Assembly: GCA_964350895.1 (NCBI GenBank)
Contig: CAYGMG010000017.1
Coordinates: 1 to 39,753 of the forward strand
DNA: 39,753 nt
Origin: Pseudomarimonas sp964350895
GTDB lineage: Bacteria; Pseudomonadota; Gammaproteobacteria; Xanthomonadales; Xanthomonadaceae
Direction of reading: 5' to 3'
The notes below the pieces were generated by a model. That model worked only from the letters and a program-made list of their open reading frames with translations. It did no database searches and had not been told where the DNA came from. Position numbers and translations under genes: made by a program. Positions 8,325-19,174 of the stretch are shown here, in pieces (position 1 is the first letter of the stretch; every line of letters starts with the position of its first letter).

Positions 8325-8895
8325 TCCGTTCGCCGACCGCGCGTGCGGTCTTCGGCAGGCTGTGCTGAGTGAGCGATTGCGTGTCGCCGTCCATCACCAG
8401 CAGGGAGCCGTGGCTCAGCAGCAGCTCGGCGCGCCGGCTGCGATCGCGACTGCGCAGCAGGAAGCGCCGTGATGCGCCCAGGCTGAGCGAGGCGATCAGC
8501 GGCTGTGGTCCGAGTTCCGGCTCGTCGTCCGCATGCCAGCCCATGCCGTCAGCGCCCGATCGGTAACGATTGGCCAGCACGCTGTTGAACCCGGCGCCCA
8601 GCAGGTCGTTCAAGCGGTCACGCAGAACGCCGAGCGTCGGTGTCCAGCATCGCGGCTCGAAGCGCATCGCCGAATAGGTATAGGACGCCCCGGAGTCGCC
8701 GATCCAGCAGGACAGCCGCGGCGCCGGCAGCACGCGGCCGAACAAGCGCACGTGGTGCTGCTCCCAGGCAATCTCCTCCATCAGCCGGGCGAGCAGCGCG
8801 TCGGCCTCGGCGCAGGACAGGAAATCCGCCTGCCAGCGCAGGCTGGCGCCGGGCAGGGCCGATGGCGTAATGCTGCTGATCCGTGATGTATCCAC
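8263..8895 (-). CDS. AlkB-like 2-oxoglutarate/Fe(II) dioxygenase
   Basis: The product has 210 residues, typical of the AlkB/ALKBH2-3-like family. Iron-binding residues are visible in the HxD motif WHADDE, and the downstream His is probably in SLTQHSLPK. The 2-oxoglutarate-binding Arg lies in RINLTFRR. The stretch RLSCWIGDSGASYTYSAMRFEP matches the substrate lid of bacterial AlkB-like proteins. Expected role: oxidative removal of alkyl groups from damaged nucleic acid bases; the exact substrate is not shown. The start codon is GTG at 8895, and a near upstream ATG (8911) is out of frame. The C-terminus is antisense to the end of the lipoprotein gene. Confidence 0.9.
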   Translation of the reverse strand: MDTSRISSITPSALPGASLRWQADFLSCAEADALLARLMEEIAWEQHHVRLFGRVLPAPRLSCWIGDSGASYTYSAMRFEPRCWTPTLGVLRDRLNDLLGAGFNSVLANRYRSGADGMGWHADDEPELGPQPLIASLSLGASRRFLLRSRDRSRRAELLLSHGSLLVMDGDTQSLTQHSLPKTARAVGERINLTFRRILAPAAQPTRQAR

Positions 8896-9037
8896 CGCGC
8901 AAGCTTGGCATGGCGGATGTGGACGGCGCGGATGGTCGTGGTTGGTCGCGCCGCAGGCCAGGTGATGATGCCCGGCGGGCTAGCGCGTAAAGTGCTGACG
9001 CCGCTTCGGCTTGCGCAGGAGTCACTCCGCTGCCGTG

Positions 9038-9534
9038 ATGCACGTGGATACCGAGCTGCCACAGCACTACCAGACGCTTCGCCGCATCGCCCGGCGGCTT
9101 CGCGCCAGCCTGCGCCCGGGCGACACGTTGTCGACCACGGTGGTCGTACACGAGGCCTACGCGCGGCTGGCCGAATCCGGACACGTGCGCGTCGACGGCG
9201 AATCGCACCTGCTGTCGCTGTGTGCCAGGGCGATGCGCTTCGTGATGATTGACCACATCCGCGCCGGCCAGGCGGCCAAGCGCGGCGACGGCGAGCCGGC
9301 ACTGCGGATCGAGACCCTGCAGCTGGCATCGCTGGAGGATCCGGCGGCCCTGCTCGCCCTGCACCAGGCGCTGGAGCAGCTTGAACAGGTCGATCCGCGT
9401 GCCGTGCAGCTGATCGAGCTGCGCATGTTTGCCGGCCTTGATCCGCCGCAGGTGGCCGAGCAGCTCGGGGTCACCCTGCGCACCGTGCAGCGCGACTGGC
9501 AGCGCGCCTACGCCTGGCTGTCGACCTGCCTGCA

Positions 9535-9538
<4 letters not shown>
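9038..9538 (+). CDS. ECF-type RNA polymerase sigma factor paired with a Ser/Thr kinase
   Basis: The product has 166 residues from the ATG at 9038; an in-frame GTG at 9035 also fits, and an AGGAG lies at 9017-9021. Region 2 shows LRRIARRLR, HEAYARLAESG and the recognition-like stretch MRFVMIDHIRAGQAAKRG. Region 4 (about 115-160) ends with GVTLRTVQRDWQRAYAWL. It resembles the sigma-70 ECF group associated with protein kinases (TIGR02999/PF07638 type). Where most ECF factors have a run of acidic residues in region 2.2, this one has Thr30, Ser32, Thr33 and Thr34. In characterised kinase-paired ECF factors such phosphorylation replaces the missing negative charge. The stop overlaps the kinase GTG start by 4 bases. 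Confidence 0.9.
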
Positions 9539-12099
<2,561 letters not shown>

Positions 12100-12124
12100 T
12101 GGGTCTTCGCGGATGCGTGCTTCG

Positions 12125-12224
12125 GGCGCAAATTTGCCGTTCGTCGATGCCCATCCATTGCGCCGGCTTTCTGTGGGAGCGGATCGTATCCGCGACCGCG
12201 ACGCCTCGGTCTGGCCGCAGTCAG
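12125..12224 (+). repeat. Dispersed intergenic repeat, family A, copy 2
   Basis: This is the best-preserved copy. It starts GGCGCAAATTTGCCGTTCG, passes through the GCGGATCGTATCCGC core (12180-12194) and ends CCGCAGTCAG. It matches copy 1 in reverse orientation over about 100 bases with few differences. It abuts the family B inverted repeat. Confidence 0.87.
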
Positions 12225-12228
12225 CCCC

Positions 12229-12300
12229 GTAGGGTGCGCCTTGGGCGCACCGATGCCGGCATTCGGACGGTACGCCCGGTGCGCCCAAGGCGCACCCTAC
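12229..12300. repeat. Inverted repeat, family B, with perfect 24-bp arms
   Basis: Bases 12229-12252 and 12277-12300 are exact reverse complements (24 of 24) around a 24-base loop. Each arm contains its own palindrome, GGTGCGCC-TTG-GGCGCACC, so either one long or two short hairpins can form. It lies between two convergent genes, where it could end transcription on both strands. A related copy in opposite orientation is at 26082-26172. Confidence 0.88.
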
Positions 12301-12570
12301 GAAGGTCTGCTTTGCGGCCGAACTTAGCAGGCCGTAACGCTCACTCCTGGCCGCATGCGGTCTTCCGCCAAATGTCCGGCCGGCAAAGCCGATTTCGCGA
12401 GCGACGTCGCGCGTTGCCTGCGCATCGGGGTTGGAACGGGTGACTCGCTTTCGTCGCGGGTCCATGCGCAGGGCTCGCGCTTTGGTAGCAGTTCGATTGC
12501 TGAGGGGGAGGTGGTGCTTGGCCACCCCCCCCCCCAACCGATTGATCCAGCGCAGTCCGGAAGGTGGGGG

Positions 12571-14589
12571 TCAGGGCTCGAAGCCATCACTGAACAGCTG
12601 CAGGCCCAGTCCTCGAAGGGGTTCGCCGGCGATGCTCATTCGGTAGCGCAGGGAGTCGGTGCCGGCGTTGGCGTCGTGGGTCTGGACGACGATGTCGATG
12701 GGCTCGCCGGCGGTGACGAAGGCGTTGAGCGTTTGTGGGCGGCCGCGATTGCCGAGGCCGCTGGCGCCGATCAGGTTGTCCAGCGGTGCGTCGGGTTGGT
12801 GGCCGTCGGCGGCGTAGACCATGGCGCGCAGGCGGGTGAGGCTTTCGGCCTGGACTTCGATGCGCAGGCAGCCGGTGGTCGTGGGCACCATCCGGTAGCG
12901 GTGGAAGGCCTGCGGCGTATCGGCCGGGGTGCCAGCAGCGCCGGGATTGAGCGGGCCGACGCAACTGCCTGTTGGGCCCGCGCCGCCGGTGGATAGACGC
13001 GCGCTGGCCGCGCCCTGGCTGATCTGCCAGTCCGGATTGCGTCGCGCCTGACCCGAGCCGGGCGCGGTCCATAGGCGAACGGTCGGGGTGATGTCGGGGC
13101 CGTGCAGATGCAAGGAGTAGAAGCCGCCATCGGAGCTGCCGGGCAGGCGTTCGTGGATCACGATGTCGTAGGGCTCGCCGGCGACTACCGGAAAGCTCAT
13201 CAGCCGCGGTGTTTCAGTGATCAGCTGGCCGGGCTGGGCGTGATAGTTGCGCCGCGGGTTGCTGGGCGAATAGCCGGATCCGCTGTGGATCGACATCTGC
13301 GCCTCGCCGGCGCCGCGGTAGTTGGCGAGCAGACGCAGGCAGCCTGACTGACCGGGACGGATGCGGTACACGTTGGCGATCCGGTCGCCGCTGGTGGCGG
13401 TCACCGCAGGCGTTGGGAACTGCAGGCCGCAGCCGCTGCCGGGGGCGGAGCTGTCCAGCCGTCCGGTCTGCTGGACGGCATAGCCTTCGAAGGCGTGGAT
13501 GGGAATCGGATCGGTCAGCTGCAGGCGCTTGGTGGTGGAGAAATCGGCCGCGATGTCCACGCCGAGCAGGCTGATCGCCACGGACTCGTCCATGCCCGCT
13601 CCGCTGACCACTTCGTGCAGCACCACGGTCACCGGCTGGTTGGCCTGCACCAGGAAGGACATCTGCGAGACGTCGTTGTTCAGCCGGCTGCCGAAGCCGG
13701 CGACGAAGAAGGCATCCGGCGCGCTGCCGTCATAGCCGCCGATGTAGGCATTGAGGTCGAAGTTGTCGGAGGTTTGCGCGCGGACCGTCAGGCAGCCGGA
13801 TTCCAAAGGCACGAAGCTGTAGTTGACCCGCCGCCGTGCCGACAGCGCGTTGCCGACGGCCGGCGCCGGTTTGCTGCCCTCGCTGCAGCGCGAACGCCGG
13901 TTGTCGTCCTCCAGCCGGCGAACCTGGATACCGGTTTCCACGCCGAGTAGATCGGTGGAGCCGACGGTATCGCCGAAGAAGTGGCCGTATCCGTAGAGCG
14001 GCTCGATGTTGCCGCCTTCGATCTCGATTTCGTAGTCGCCGCCGGTACCGGCGTCGACTTCGGCCACCACCAGGTAGTACAGGCCGCCGGGCAGTACGGC
14101 GGTGAAGTCGGTCGGCGCGCCGACGCCGGCGCTGTCGCCGCTGTCCGCGACGTAGTGGGCGGACAGATCGGCCGGGTCGAAGCCATCGGCGTGGTACAGG
14201 GTAGACGTCAGCAGCCCGCCGTCGCTGACCCGCAAAGTGAAGCGCAGGCAGGGCTCGGGGTCGAGCGATGTGGGTACAAGGCGCAGCCGATAGACATCGA
14301 AGCGTCGCGGGCCGGAGCCGGGCTGTACGCCGGGAAACAGCTTGCCGTTGCCGCAGGCCGCGCGCAGGCCGTTGCGCACCATGCGCCCCTGCTGCGTGCC
14401 GGTGCGTGCCTCGAAGGCGCGGGCGACCTGCGGTGCCACATCGTCCAGACGGCTGTGCAGCATCTGCGCCGTCGCTGGCTCGGGCAGCAGGCCCACGCAG
14501 AGCAGCAGGGCGTACACGCCAGCCGCCAAGACCTGGCAGCACGGATGACCAGGTCTGGGATCACGCAGGTTCGGGCGGGCAGCGCACAT
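12571..14589 (-). CDS. Secreted protein with four internal beta-sandwich-like repeats and GFE tail
   Basis: The product has 672 residues. The ATG at 14589 is preceded by GAGGAA and gives a signal peptide (hydrophobic VLAAGVYALLLCVGLL, then PATAQ). The mature chain contains four diverged modules of about 100 residues, near 95-195, 250-350, 400-505 and 555-655. Each runs from a Tyr/Phe-Arg strand through a CL(R/T) motif to FxVxAGEPxDIV-type and Tyr-x-hydrophobic strands. They resemble bacterial pre-peptidase C-terminal or CUB-like beta-sandwich domains, but I cannot assign a family. No catalytic site is seen. The C-terminus is LFSDGFEP. The gene lies 118 bp downstream of the larger secreted-protein gene, with its own conserved upstream motif. 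Likely a surface or extracellular binding protein. Confidence 0.82.
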   Translation of the reverse strand: MCAARPNLRDPRPGHPCCQVLAAGVYALLLCVGLLPEPATAQMLHSRLDDVAPQVARAFEARTGTQQGRMVRNGLRAACGNGKLFPGVQPGSGPRRFDVYRLRLVPTSLDPEPCLRFTLRVSDGGLLTSTLYHADGFDPADLSAHYVADSGDSAGVGAPTDFTAVLPGGLYYLVVAEVDAGTGGDYEIEIEGGNIEPLYGYGHFFGDTVGSTDLLGVETGIQVRRLEDDNRRSRCSEGSKPAPAVGNALSARRRVNYSFVPLESGCLTVRAQTSDNFDLNAYIGGYDGSAPDAFFVAGFGSRLNNDVSQMSFLVQANQPVTVVLHEVVSGAGMDESVAISLLGVDIAADFSTTKRLQLTDPIPIHAFEGYAVQQTGRLDSSAPGSGCGLQFPTPAVTATSGDRIANVYRIRPGQSGCLRLLANYRGAGEAQMSIHSGSGYSPSNPRRNYHAQPGQLITETPRLMSFPVVAGEPYDIVIHERLPGSSDGGFYSLHLHGPDITPTVRLWTAPGSGQARRNPDWQISQGAASARLSTGGAGPTGSCVGPLNPGAAGTPADTPQAFHRYRMVPTTTGCLRIEVQAESLTRLRAMVYAADGHQPDAPLDNLIGASGLGNRGRPQTLNAFVTAGEPIDIVVQTHDANAGTDSLRYRMSIAGEPLRGLGLQLFSDGFEP

Positions 14590-14625
14590 AGGGGTTCCTC
14601 GACAGGGCAGGCGAATGGGTGCTGC

Positions 14626-14660
14626 ACTGGGTTTCGCAATCCGGCGCGCAAAACGACAGG
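14626..14660 (-). promoter_or_regulatory. Shared upstream element, copy 1 (candidate ECF promoter or operator)
   Basis: On the minus strand this reads CCTGTCGTTT, 8 bases, GGATTGCGAA, A, CCCAGT. It ends 36 bases before the ATG at 14589. The same two blocks with the same 8-base spacing occur upstream of the next secreted-protein gene (18951-18984). The conserved blocks with a variable middle look like a -35/-10 pair or a dimeric operator. Confidence 0.5.
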
Positions 14661-14707
14661 CGCTGGGTCTGGGCACCCTCATCGATGGCCACCCGGCGGC
14701 CAACGGT

Positions 14708-17700
14708 TCATTCGAAGCCGTCGACGAAATCCAGCTGACCGGGATCCATTCCCTGCTCGCCCAGGTCCAGGGTCTGCCCGGGCGACAGCTGGACCCACAG
14801 CGTGCGCGGCGCCGCGTCATCGGCGGCGAGCTGCAGCCGATGACGGCCAGGCGGCAGATCGGTGAGGCGCGCCTGTCCCTGCGCGTCGGCGACCGACTGC
14901 GCCTCGTGCCTGGCGTCGGGCAGCCAGAGCAGGGCCCCGCGGGCTGCGCTGCCGCCAGCGCGGGTCACGCGTGCCTGCAGGTTGGCAAGGCTGGCCGCGG
15001 GATGCAGGACGATGCTGTCGGAGAACGGCGCCGAGCGCGCGCCTTCGGCATCGCTCAGCTGGGCGGTGACGCGCACGCGGCGCGTGCGGTCTGCGGCCGC
15101 TACTGCCAGCAGCGACTCGCCCACCAGGGGTTGCCAGGGGCCGAACTCGCCCTCGTCGACAGCCAGGCGCATCAGGCTGCCCGGCTGCAAGGAGATCCGG
15201 GAAGCCAGGGACACGCGCAGCAGGGCATCGTCGGTCCGCGGTCGACCCTGGTTGAGCTGCAGCGTGCCGGACGGCAGGCTCGCCCGCATTCGTGCCCGGG
15301 CCTCGATCTCGGCGCTGGGTGGCCCGCTCGCCCGTTCCGAGTAGGCGACAAGCTGGTAGCGGTAGCGCTGGCCAGCCTGAACATCATGATCCACCCAGAC
15401 GCCGCGCTGCTGTAAAGGATCGATCTGCGCGTAGGGCAAGGGCATGCCCGAAGCACCCTCGGCGCGGCGCACTTCGATGCGCGTGTTGCGCGGGCAGGTC
15501 GTGAAGCGCAGGGCGATCAGCGGCCCCGCAGCGGACTGGATCCGGGTGTCGCCGTGGTCGGGGCTTGAGTCTTCGGCGTGCGCGAACTGCAGCGGACACA
15601 GCGCATCGTCATCCGGCCACAGCGGCTCGCGTCCTGCTGCGACCTCGGAGCCATCGGCTTCACCGCCCTCGTCGCTGTCGGCAAGGCAGGGATGCGTGCC
15701 CAAGGCGTACTCGCGGCGGCTGCTGAGTCCGTCCTCGTCCGGATCCAGCGCCGCGTCGGGCTGCGCCGGATCAAGGCAGCCGAAGGCGGCCTCATAGGCA
15801 TCGGGCAGACCGTCGCCCTCAGCATCGGCTGGCGCGTCGCCGCGCAGCGCGAAGTCATGCCGCGCCAGCACCTGCCAGCTGGCGCCACTTGGCTGGGGAA
15901 AGCGGAAGCCGAGTTCGACGCGGTAGCTGCCGCGCTGGCCGCTGGTGGCGGGATCCTCGGCACGGCCGCTGGGCGCGCCGGCGGTCAGGCGTCGATAGTC
16001 GGCGGCCCAGACGCTGTCCTCGAACTGTCCGCTGCCGTCTTCCGCCGCCGGCTGCAGGGCCAGACGATCGATCCGGCCATCGGGATGACGCACCCGGCCG
16101 CCGGCCTCGCGCACCTTCTGCACCGCCGGAAGCAGCAAGCCCTTCTGGCGCGGCGAACCGGCAGGGCCTGCCTGCTGGATCGACGCGGCCTCGCGCACCT
16201 GCTGCACCGCCGGCAGCAGCAGCGCCACGGCGACCCGACCGCTGTCACCGATGCCGAGACTGTCGACCAGGGCAGCGCGGGAATGACGCTGGAAGTGCAT
16301 GTTCAGGGCGCCCTGGCTGCCGCCGAACAGGCTGGCCACCAATCGATGCGTCGATGCCGGGGCCGCGCTGGACGCGTTGACCTGCAGGGTCCAGCGTCCA
16401 CCCTGGTAGGGCGTGCTGATCGACCAGCGCGCCGCGTCCTGGTGGATCTGCGTGCCAGCGGATCCAGGCGCGCGCACCCGGCCCTCCGGATCGCGAAGGG
16501 CCACGCTCTGCACGCTCGCAGCGCGCGCATCCGCCGCAAACAGGCTGAGCTGCAGACCGGCGTCGGCAGGGGGGTCCAGCAACACCGGGACTTCCAGCGC
16601 ATAGCTCAGGGTTTGGCCGGGCGTCGGGACCAGCTGGCCTTCGGCGGCGATGCGCAGACGCCGGCTGATCCGCTCGCCGATCTCCAGCAGGGTGTCGGCC
16701 AGCTCGCCATGGTCGACCCCCTGGGCACGTTCGACATAGCGATAGCTGCCGCGGCTTTCGCGGGCGATGCGATCGAGCAGGGGCTGGTCGGCGCGCGGCC
16801 CAAGGGCCAAGGCATGCACGGCGATGCCGGCGTCGAGCACCGCGTGGCGTACCTCCTCCCAGTCCGGCCCCGGGCCCTGGCTGCCGTCGACGATCAGCAG
16901 CACGTGGCGCGCCGGGACGGCCTGAGCATCCTGTTCGAAAGCGGCGATCGACTGGCGCAGCGCATCGCCAAGGGCTGCGCCTGCGCCGCGCCGTTCGGAC
17001 AGCGACGCCAGCGCCAGCGCGAGGCGCCGGCGCTGCGCTTCCTGCAAGGGGGCCAGCGGCGCGTGCAGCGCGGCCTGCGGCGCGGCGCCTTCACCGTGAT
17101 CGAGCAGGCCGACCCGGGCGCTGTCGGGCAGGCCGTCGATAAGGACCGGCAGGGCGGCCTTGAGTGCATCGAGGGCGTTGTCGCCGCTGCGCACCATCGA
17201 GGCCGAAGTGTCCACGGCAAGCAGCAGCTGCGGGGCCAGAGGCGCGTAGTGAACCGCATCCGGGACGGCCACTTCGCGCTCGCCATGGCGCAGCCGCAGC
17301 GGATACCGGCCGGCGGATTCCTGCCGCGGCAGGGCCACCTGCAGCCGATAGCCGTCGCCCTCGGGCAGGGCGGCAAGCACCTCGGCCGGCCGCTCGCCGA
17401 CCTGCAGCAAGAAGTCATCGATCGACAGGCCGCCAGGGCGCGATGGCGGCGCGTGTGGGATGGGGTCGAGCGCCACCGGCACCTCGACCACGGACAGCCG
17501 ATCAGGCGGCCCCGGCGTGAACGGGCGCAGCGGACTGGCCAGAGGCAGGGCGGGTGCGGAAGGGCTTGGCGTGCAGCTCAGACGCAGTTCGCCGCGCGTG
17601 CCTGCGCTCCAGCCGGCCACCACGCTGAGCAGCCGGTCGAAGGGCTGCGCCGGTTGCAGCAGGGACTTGGTCCAGCCGCGCGAGCGGTTCTTGTACAGCC

Positions 17701-18925
17701 GCACCGGACGGCCCGGCAGCTCGCCACGCACTGCCACCAGCCCGGTGAGGGTGTGGCTGGGCAGCGCCTGTCCCTGAGAATCGGGCCGGGTTTCCCAGCG
17801 CAGCAGGGCGCCGCTGGGACACTGCGAGACATCCCAGTCGACGTACTGGGCAGCAAAGGCGCGGGCGTCGAAGGCGAACAGCCCCGGCGCATCCGGCGCC
17901 ACCACGCGCTGCGCGCGTGCGGGCAGCGGGTAGGGCTCGGGCGCGGGCGTGCCCGGCGCTGTCTCCTCATCGCGATAGCTGTAGCGCAGCCGGAAGGCAT
18001 CGGCCGTACTGCCGAGGTCGAGGCCCTTGATCCGATTGGCCAGCAGGAAGTTCTGGAACACGCCCTGCGTGCTGGCCGTCGGCGCGGTCTGCTGAATGGT
18101 CTGGCGGGTCACCGTCAGCGGATCGGGCTGGGCTCCCGCAGCCTCGGCCAGGTCCAGCCAGCGGACGAAGAAGTCGACGCCGCGCTGCGGCTCTTCGGTC
18201 TCCTCGCCGAACTGCTCGGACAGGTAGTTCCACCACAGCGCCGAGGCGTAGCCGCTGTCCCACAGATTGCGGTTCGGATCATCGAGATAGCTGCCGACCT
18301 CCTCGTGGTAGCCGGCAAAGCAGCTGGCGTCAGGATCGCGATCAAGGTCCAGATAGAGCTTGTCCTGCATCGCCCGCGCCATGCCCTCGCAGGCGGTGGC
18401 ACCGATCCAGTCGCAGCCTTCGCCACCGGCGCGCGCGGCATAGCCAAACTGTATGTGGTGGAACAGCTCGTGCGAGAGCACCATGCGCGTGCAGGACTCG
18501 GGAATGCTGCGGTACTCCGGCGCCGGCATCACGATGCGTTCGGGCAGGGCGAACCCCCCGCCGCAGCCCGCATTGGGCGCATCCGGGCGGTAGCAGTCGT
18601 AGAACTGCACGAGGCGCTCGCCGCCAAGAAACCAGGGCGCCCGGAAGCCCTGCAGCCAGTGCGCCTGGTGCACGCTGCCGGGGTCGCCGAAGACCGGCGC
18701 GCGCGTGGTGTCGAGGATCGCCGCCGCGCGTGCTGCCAGCAGGGGCGGAAAATAGTGCGGTGAGTCAGGCTGGCGCACCGCCTGGACCCGATAGCCGTTG
18801 GCCTGGGTCAGCCAGTTCAGGTCGAAGGCCGGGGCCGGCGGAAAGGCCGCGGCGGGGGCGGCATGGAAGGCGCCCAGCACAAGCAGGGCAGCGCGCAGGG
18901 AGAAGCGGGAAGCGGACGGGGACAT
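14708..18925 (-). CDS. Giant secreted protein: metalloprotease-like, VWA, Ca-repeat, FN3-like, GFE tail
   Basis: The product has 1405 residues. The ATG at 18925 gives a signal peptide (SLRAALLVLGAFHAAPAAA), though no strong ribosome-binding site precedes it. Domains in order: (1) about 30-400, with zinc-protease motif HELFH at 152-156 and Glu180 in ACEGMA as possible third ligand, resembling MXAN_6640-type proteins; (2) a VWA domain from about 560 with the metal site DTSAS; (3) a Gly/Ser/Pro region holding a duplicated LLLPAVQ-x-VREA; (4) about 1020-1100, Asp-rich repeats such as DAEGDGLPDAYE and DPDEDGLSSRREY, of Ca-binding thrombospondin type 3 style; (5) an FN3-like segment; (6) about 1310-1390, a carboxypeptidase-regulatory-like domain. 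It ends DFVDGFE. Likely a surface or extracellular protease or adhesin; activity is unproven. Confidence 0.85.
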   Translation of the reverse strand: MSPSASRFSLRAALLVLGAFHAAPAAAFPPAPAFDLNWLTQANGYRVQAVRQPDSPHYFPPLLAARAAAILDTTRAPVFGDPGSVHQAHWLQGFRAPWFLGGERLVQFYDCYRPDAPNAGCGGGFALPERIVMPAPEYRSIPESCTRMVLSHELFHHIQFGYAARAGGEGCDWIGATACEGMARAMQDKLYLDLDRDPDASCFAGYHEEVGSYLDDPNRNLWDSGYASALWWNYLSEQFGEETEEPQRGVDFFVRWLDLAEAAGAQPDPLTVTRQTIQQTAPTASTQGVFQNFLLANRIKGLDLGSTADAFRLRYSYRDEETAPGTPAPEPYPLPARAQRVVAPDAPGLFAFDARAFAAQYVDWDVSQCPSGALLRWETRPDSQGQALPSHTLTGLVAVRGELPGRPVRLYKNRSRGWTKSLLQPAQPFDRLLSVVAGWSAGTRGELRLSCTPSPSAPALPLASPLRPFTPGPPDRLSVVEVPVALDPIPHAPPSRPGGLSIDDFLLQVGERPAEVLAALPEGDGYRLQVALPRQESAGRYPLRLRHGEREVAVPDAVHYAPLAPQLLLAVDTSASMVRSGDNALDALKAALPVLIDGLPDSARVGLLDHGEGAAPQAALHAPLAPLQEAQRRRLALALASLSERRGAGAALGDALRQSIAAFEQDAQAVPARHVLLIVDGSQGPGPDWEEVRHAVLDAGIAVHALALGPRADQPLLDRIARESRGSYRYVERAQGVDHGELADTLLEIGERISRRLRIAAEGQLVPTPGQTLSYALEVPVLLDPPADAGLQLSLFAADARAASVQSVALRDPEGRVRAPGSAGTQIHQDAARWSISTPYQGGRWTLQVNASSAAPASTHRLVASLFGGSQGALNMHFQRHSRAALVDSLGIGDSGRVAVALLLPAVQQVREAASIQQAGPAGSPRQKGLLLPAVQKVREAGGRVRHPDGRIDRLALQPAAEDGSGQFEDSVWAADYRRLTAGAPSGRAEDPATSGQRGSYRVELGFRFPQPSGASWQVLARHDFALRGDAPADAEGDGLPDAYEAAFGCLDPAQPDAALDPDEDGLSSRREYALGTHPCLADSDEGGEADGSEVAAGREPLWPDDDALCPLQFAHAEDSSPDHGDTRIQSAAGPLIALRFTTCPRNTRIEVRRAEGASGMPLPYAQIDPLQQRGVWVDHDVQAGQRYRYQLVAYSERASGPPSAEIEARARMRASLPSGTLQLNQGRPRTDDALLRVSLASRISLQPGSLMRLAVDEGEFGPWQPLVGESLLAVAAADRTRRVRVTAQLSDAEGARSAPFSDSIVLHPAASLANLQARVTRAGGSAARGALLWLPDARHEAQSVADAQGQARLTDLPPGRHRLQLAADDAAPRTLWVQLSPGQTLDLGEQGMDPGQLDFVDGFE
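16103..16223 (-). repeat. Internal direct repeat in the VWA protein gene
   Basis: A roughly 36-base unit at 16103-16138 recurs at 16187-16222, an offset of 84 bases (28 codons), with only a few mismatches. It encodes LLLPAVQKVREA and LLLPAVQQVREA. The frame is preserved, so it is a small in-frame duplication inside the coding sequence. Confidence 0.8.
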
Positions 18926-18950
18926 GGCAATCGTCGTAGCGGACCTGATG

Positions 18951-18984
18951 ACTGGGTTCGCAATCCGCTGGCGGAAACGACAGG
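18951..18984 (-). promoter_or_regulatory. Shared upstream element, copy 2 (candidate ECF promoter or operator)
   Basis: On the minus strand this reads CCTGTCGTTT, 8 bases, GGATTGCGAA, CCCAGT. It ends 25 bases before the ATG at 18925. It is identical to copy 1 in all conserved blocks, lacking only one A before CCCAGT. The intervening 8 bases differ, as expected for a promoter spacer. Confidence 0.5.
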
Positions 18985-19174
18985 GCCGGTTGCACCGCAA
19001 GGATTCGCGTCACGCAGCGAACGCCGTGCGGAAGCGCCGCCGCTGGCGCGGGAATCTGCCGCGCTGCGCCTGCGGAATGGGACCGCGCGCGCGCACAGAA
19101 GCTTGAGGCCTTGTCTGCATGGCCGGGCAGGCCCACGCTTTTTGCCGCCGTGGGGCGGCCCTGGGTCTTGGTCT

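Larger units (their letters stand above)
12100..12570. other. Intergenic region with structured repeats and a C11 tract
   Basis: This 471-base gap lies between the convergent kinase and secreted-protein genes. It holds a family A repeat (12125-12224) and a family B inverted repeat (12229-12300). I see no gene or recognisable element from 12301 to 12570, apart from an uninterrupted run of 11 C at 12525-12535. No promoter or T-rich terminator is evident. Confidence 0.6.

Noticed and set aside
12525..12535. Run of 11 C, considered as a phase-variation tract
   Set aside because: It lies 36 bases past the stop codon of the neighbouring gene and inside no coding or promoter region. It may also be a sequencing artefact.
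12301..12570. Possible decayed gene upstream of the C11 tract
   Set aside because: Short open frames there show no motif, start signal or similarity to a neighbour.
16103..16223. LLPAVQ-REA motif as evidence of a DUF1559 prepilin domain
   Set aside because: In that family the motif sits in an N-terminal pilin helix after a prepilin peptidase site. Here it is duplicated mid-protein with no such context.
15578..18763. Very long open frame on the + strand opposite the VWA protein gene
   Set aside because: It is antisense to a well-supported gene with signal peptide and domains, lacks recognisable motifs, and reflects the absence of stops in GC-rich DNA.
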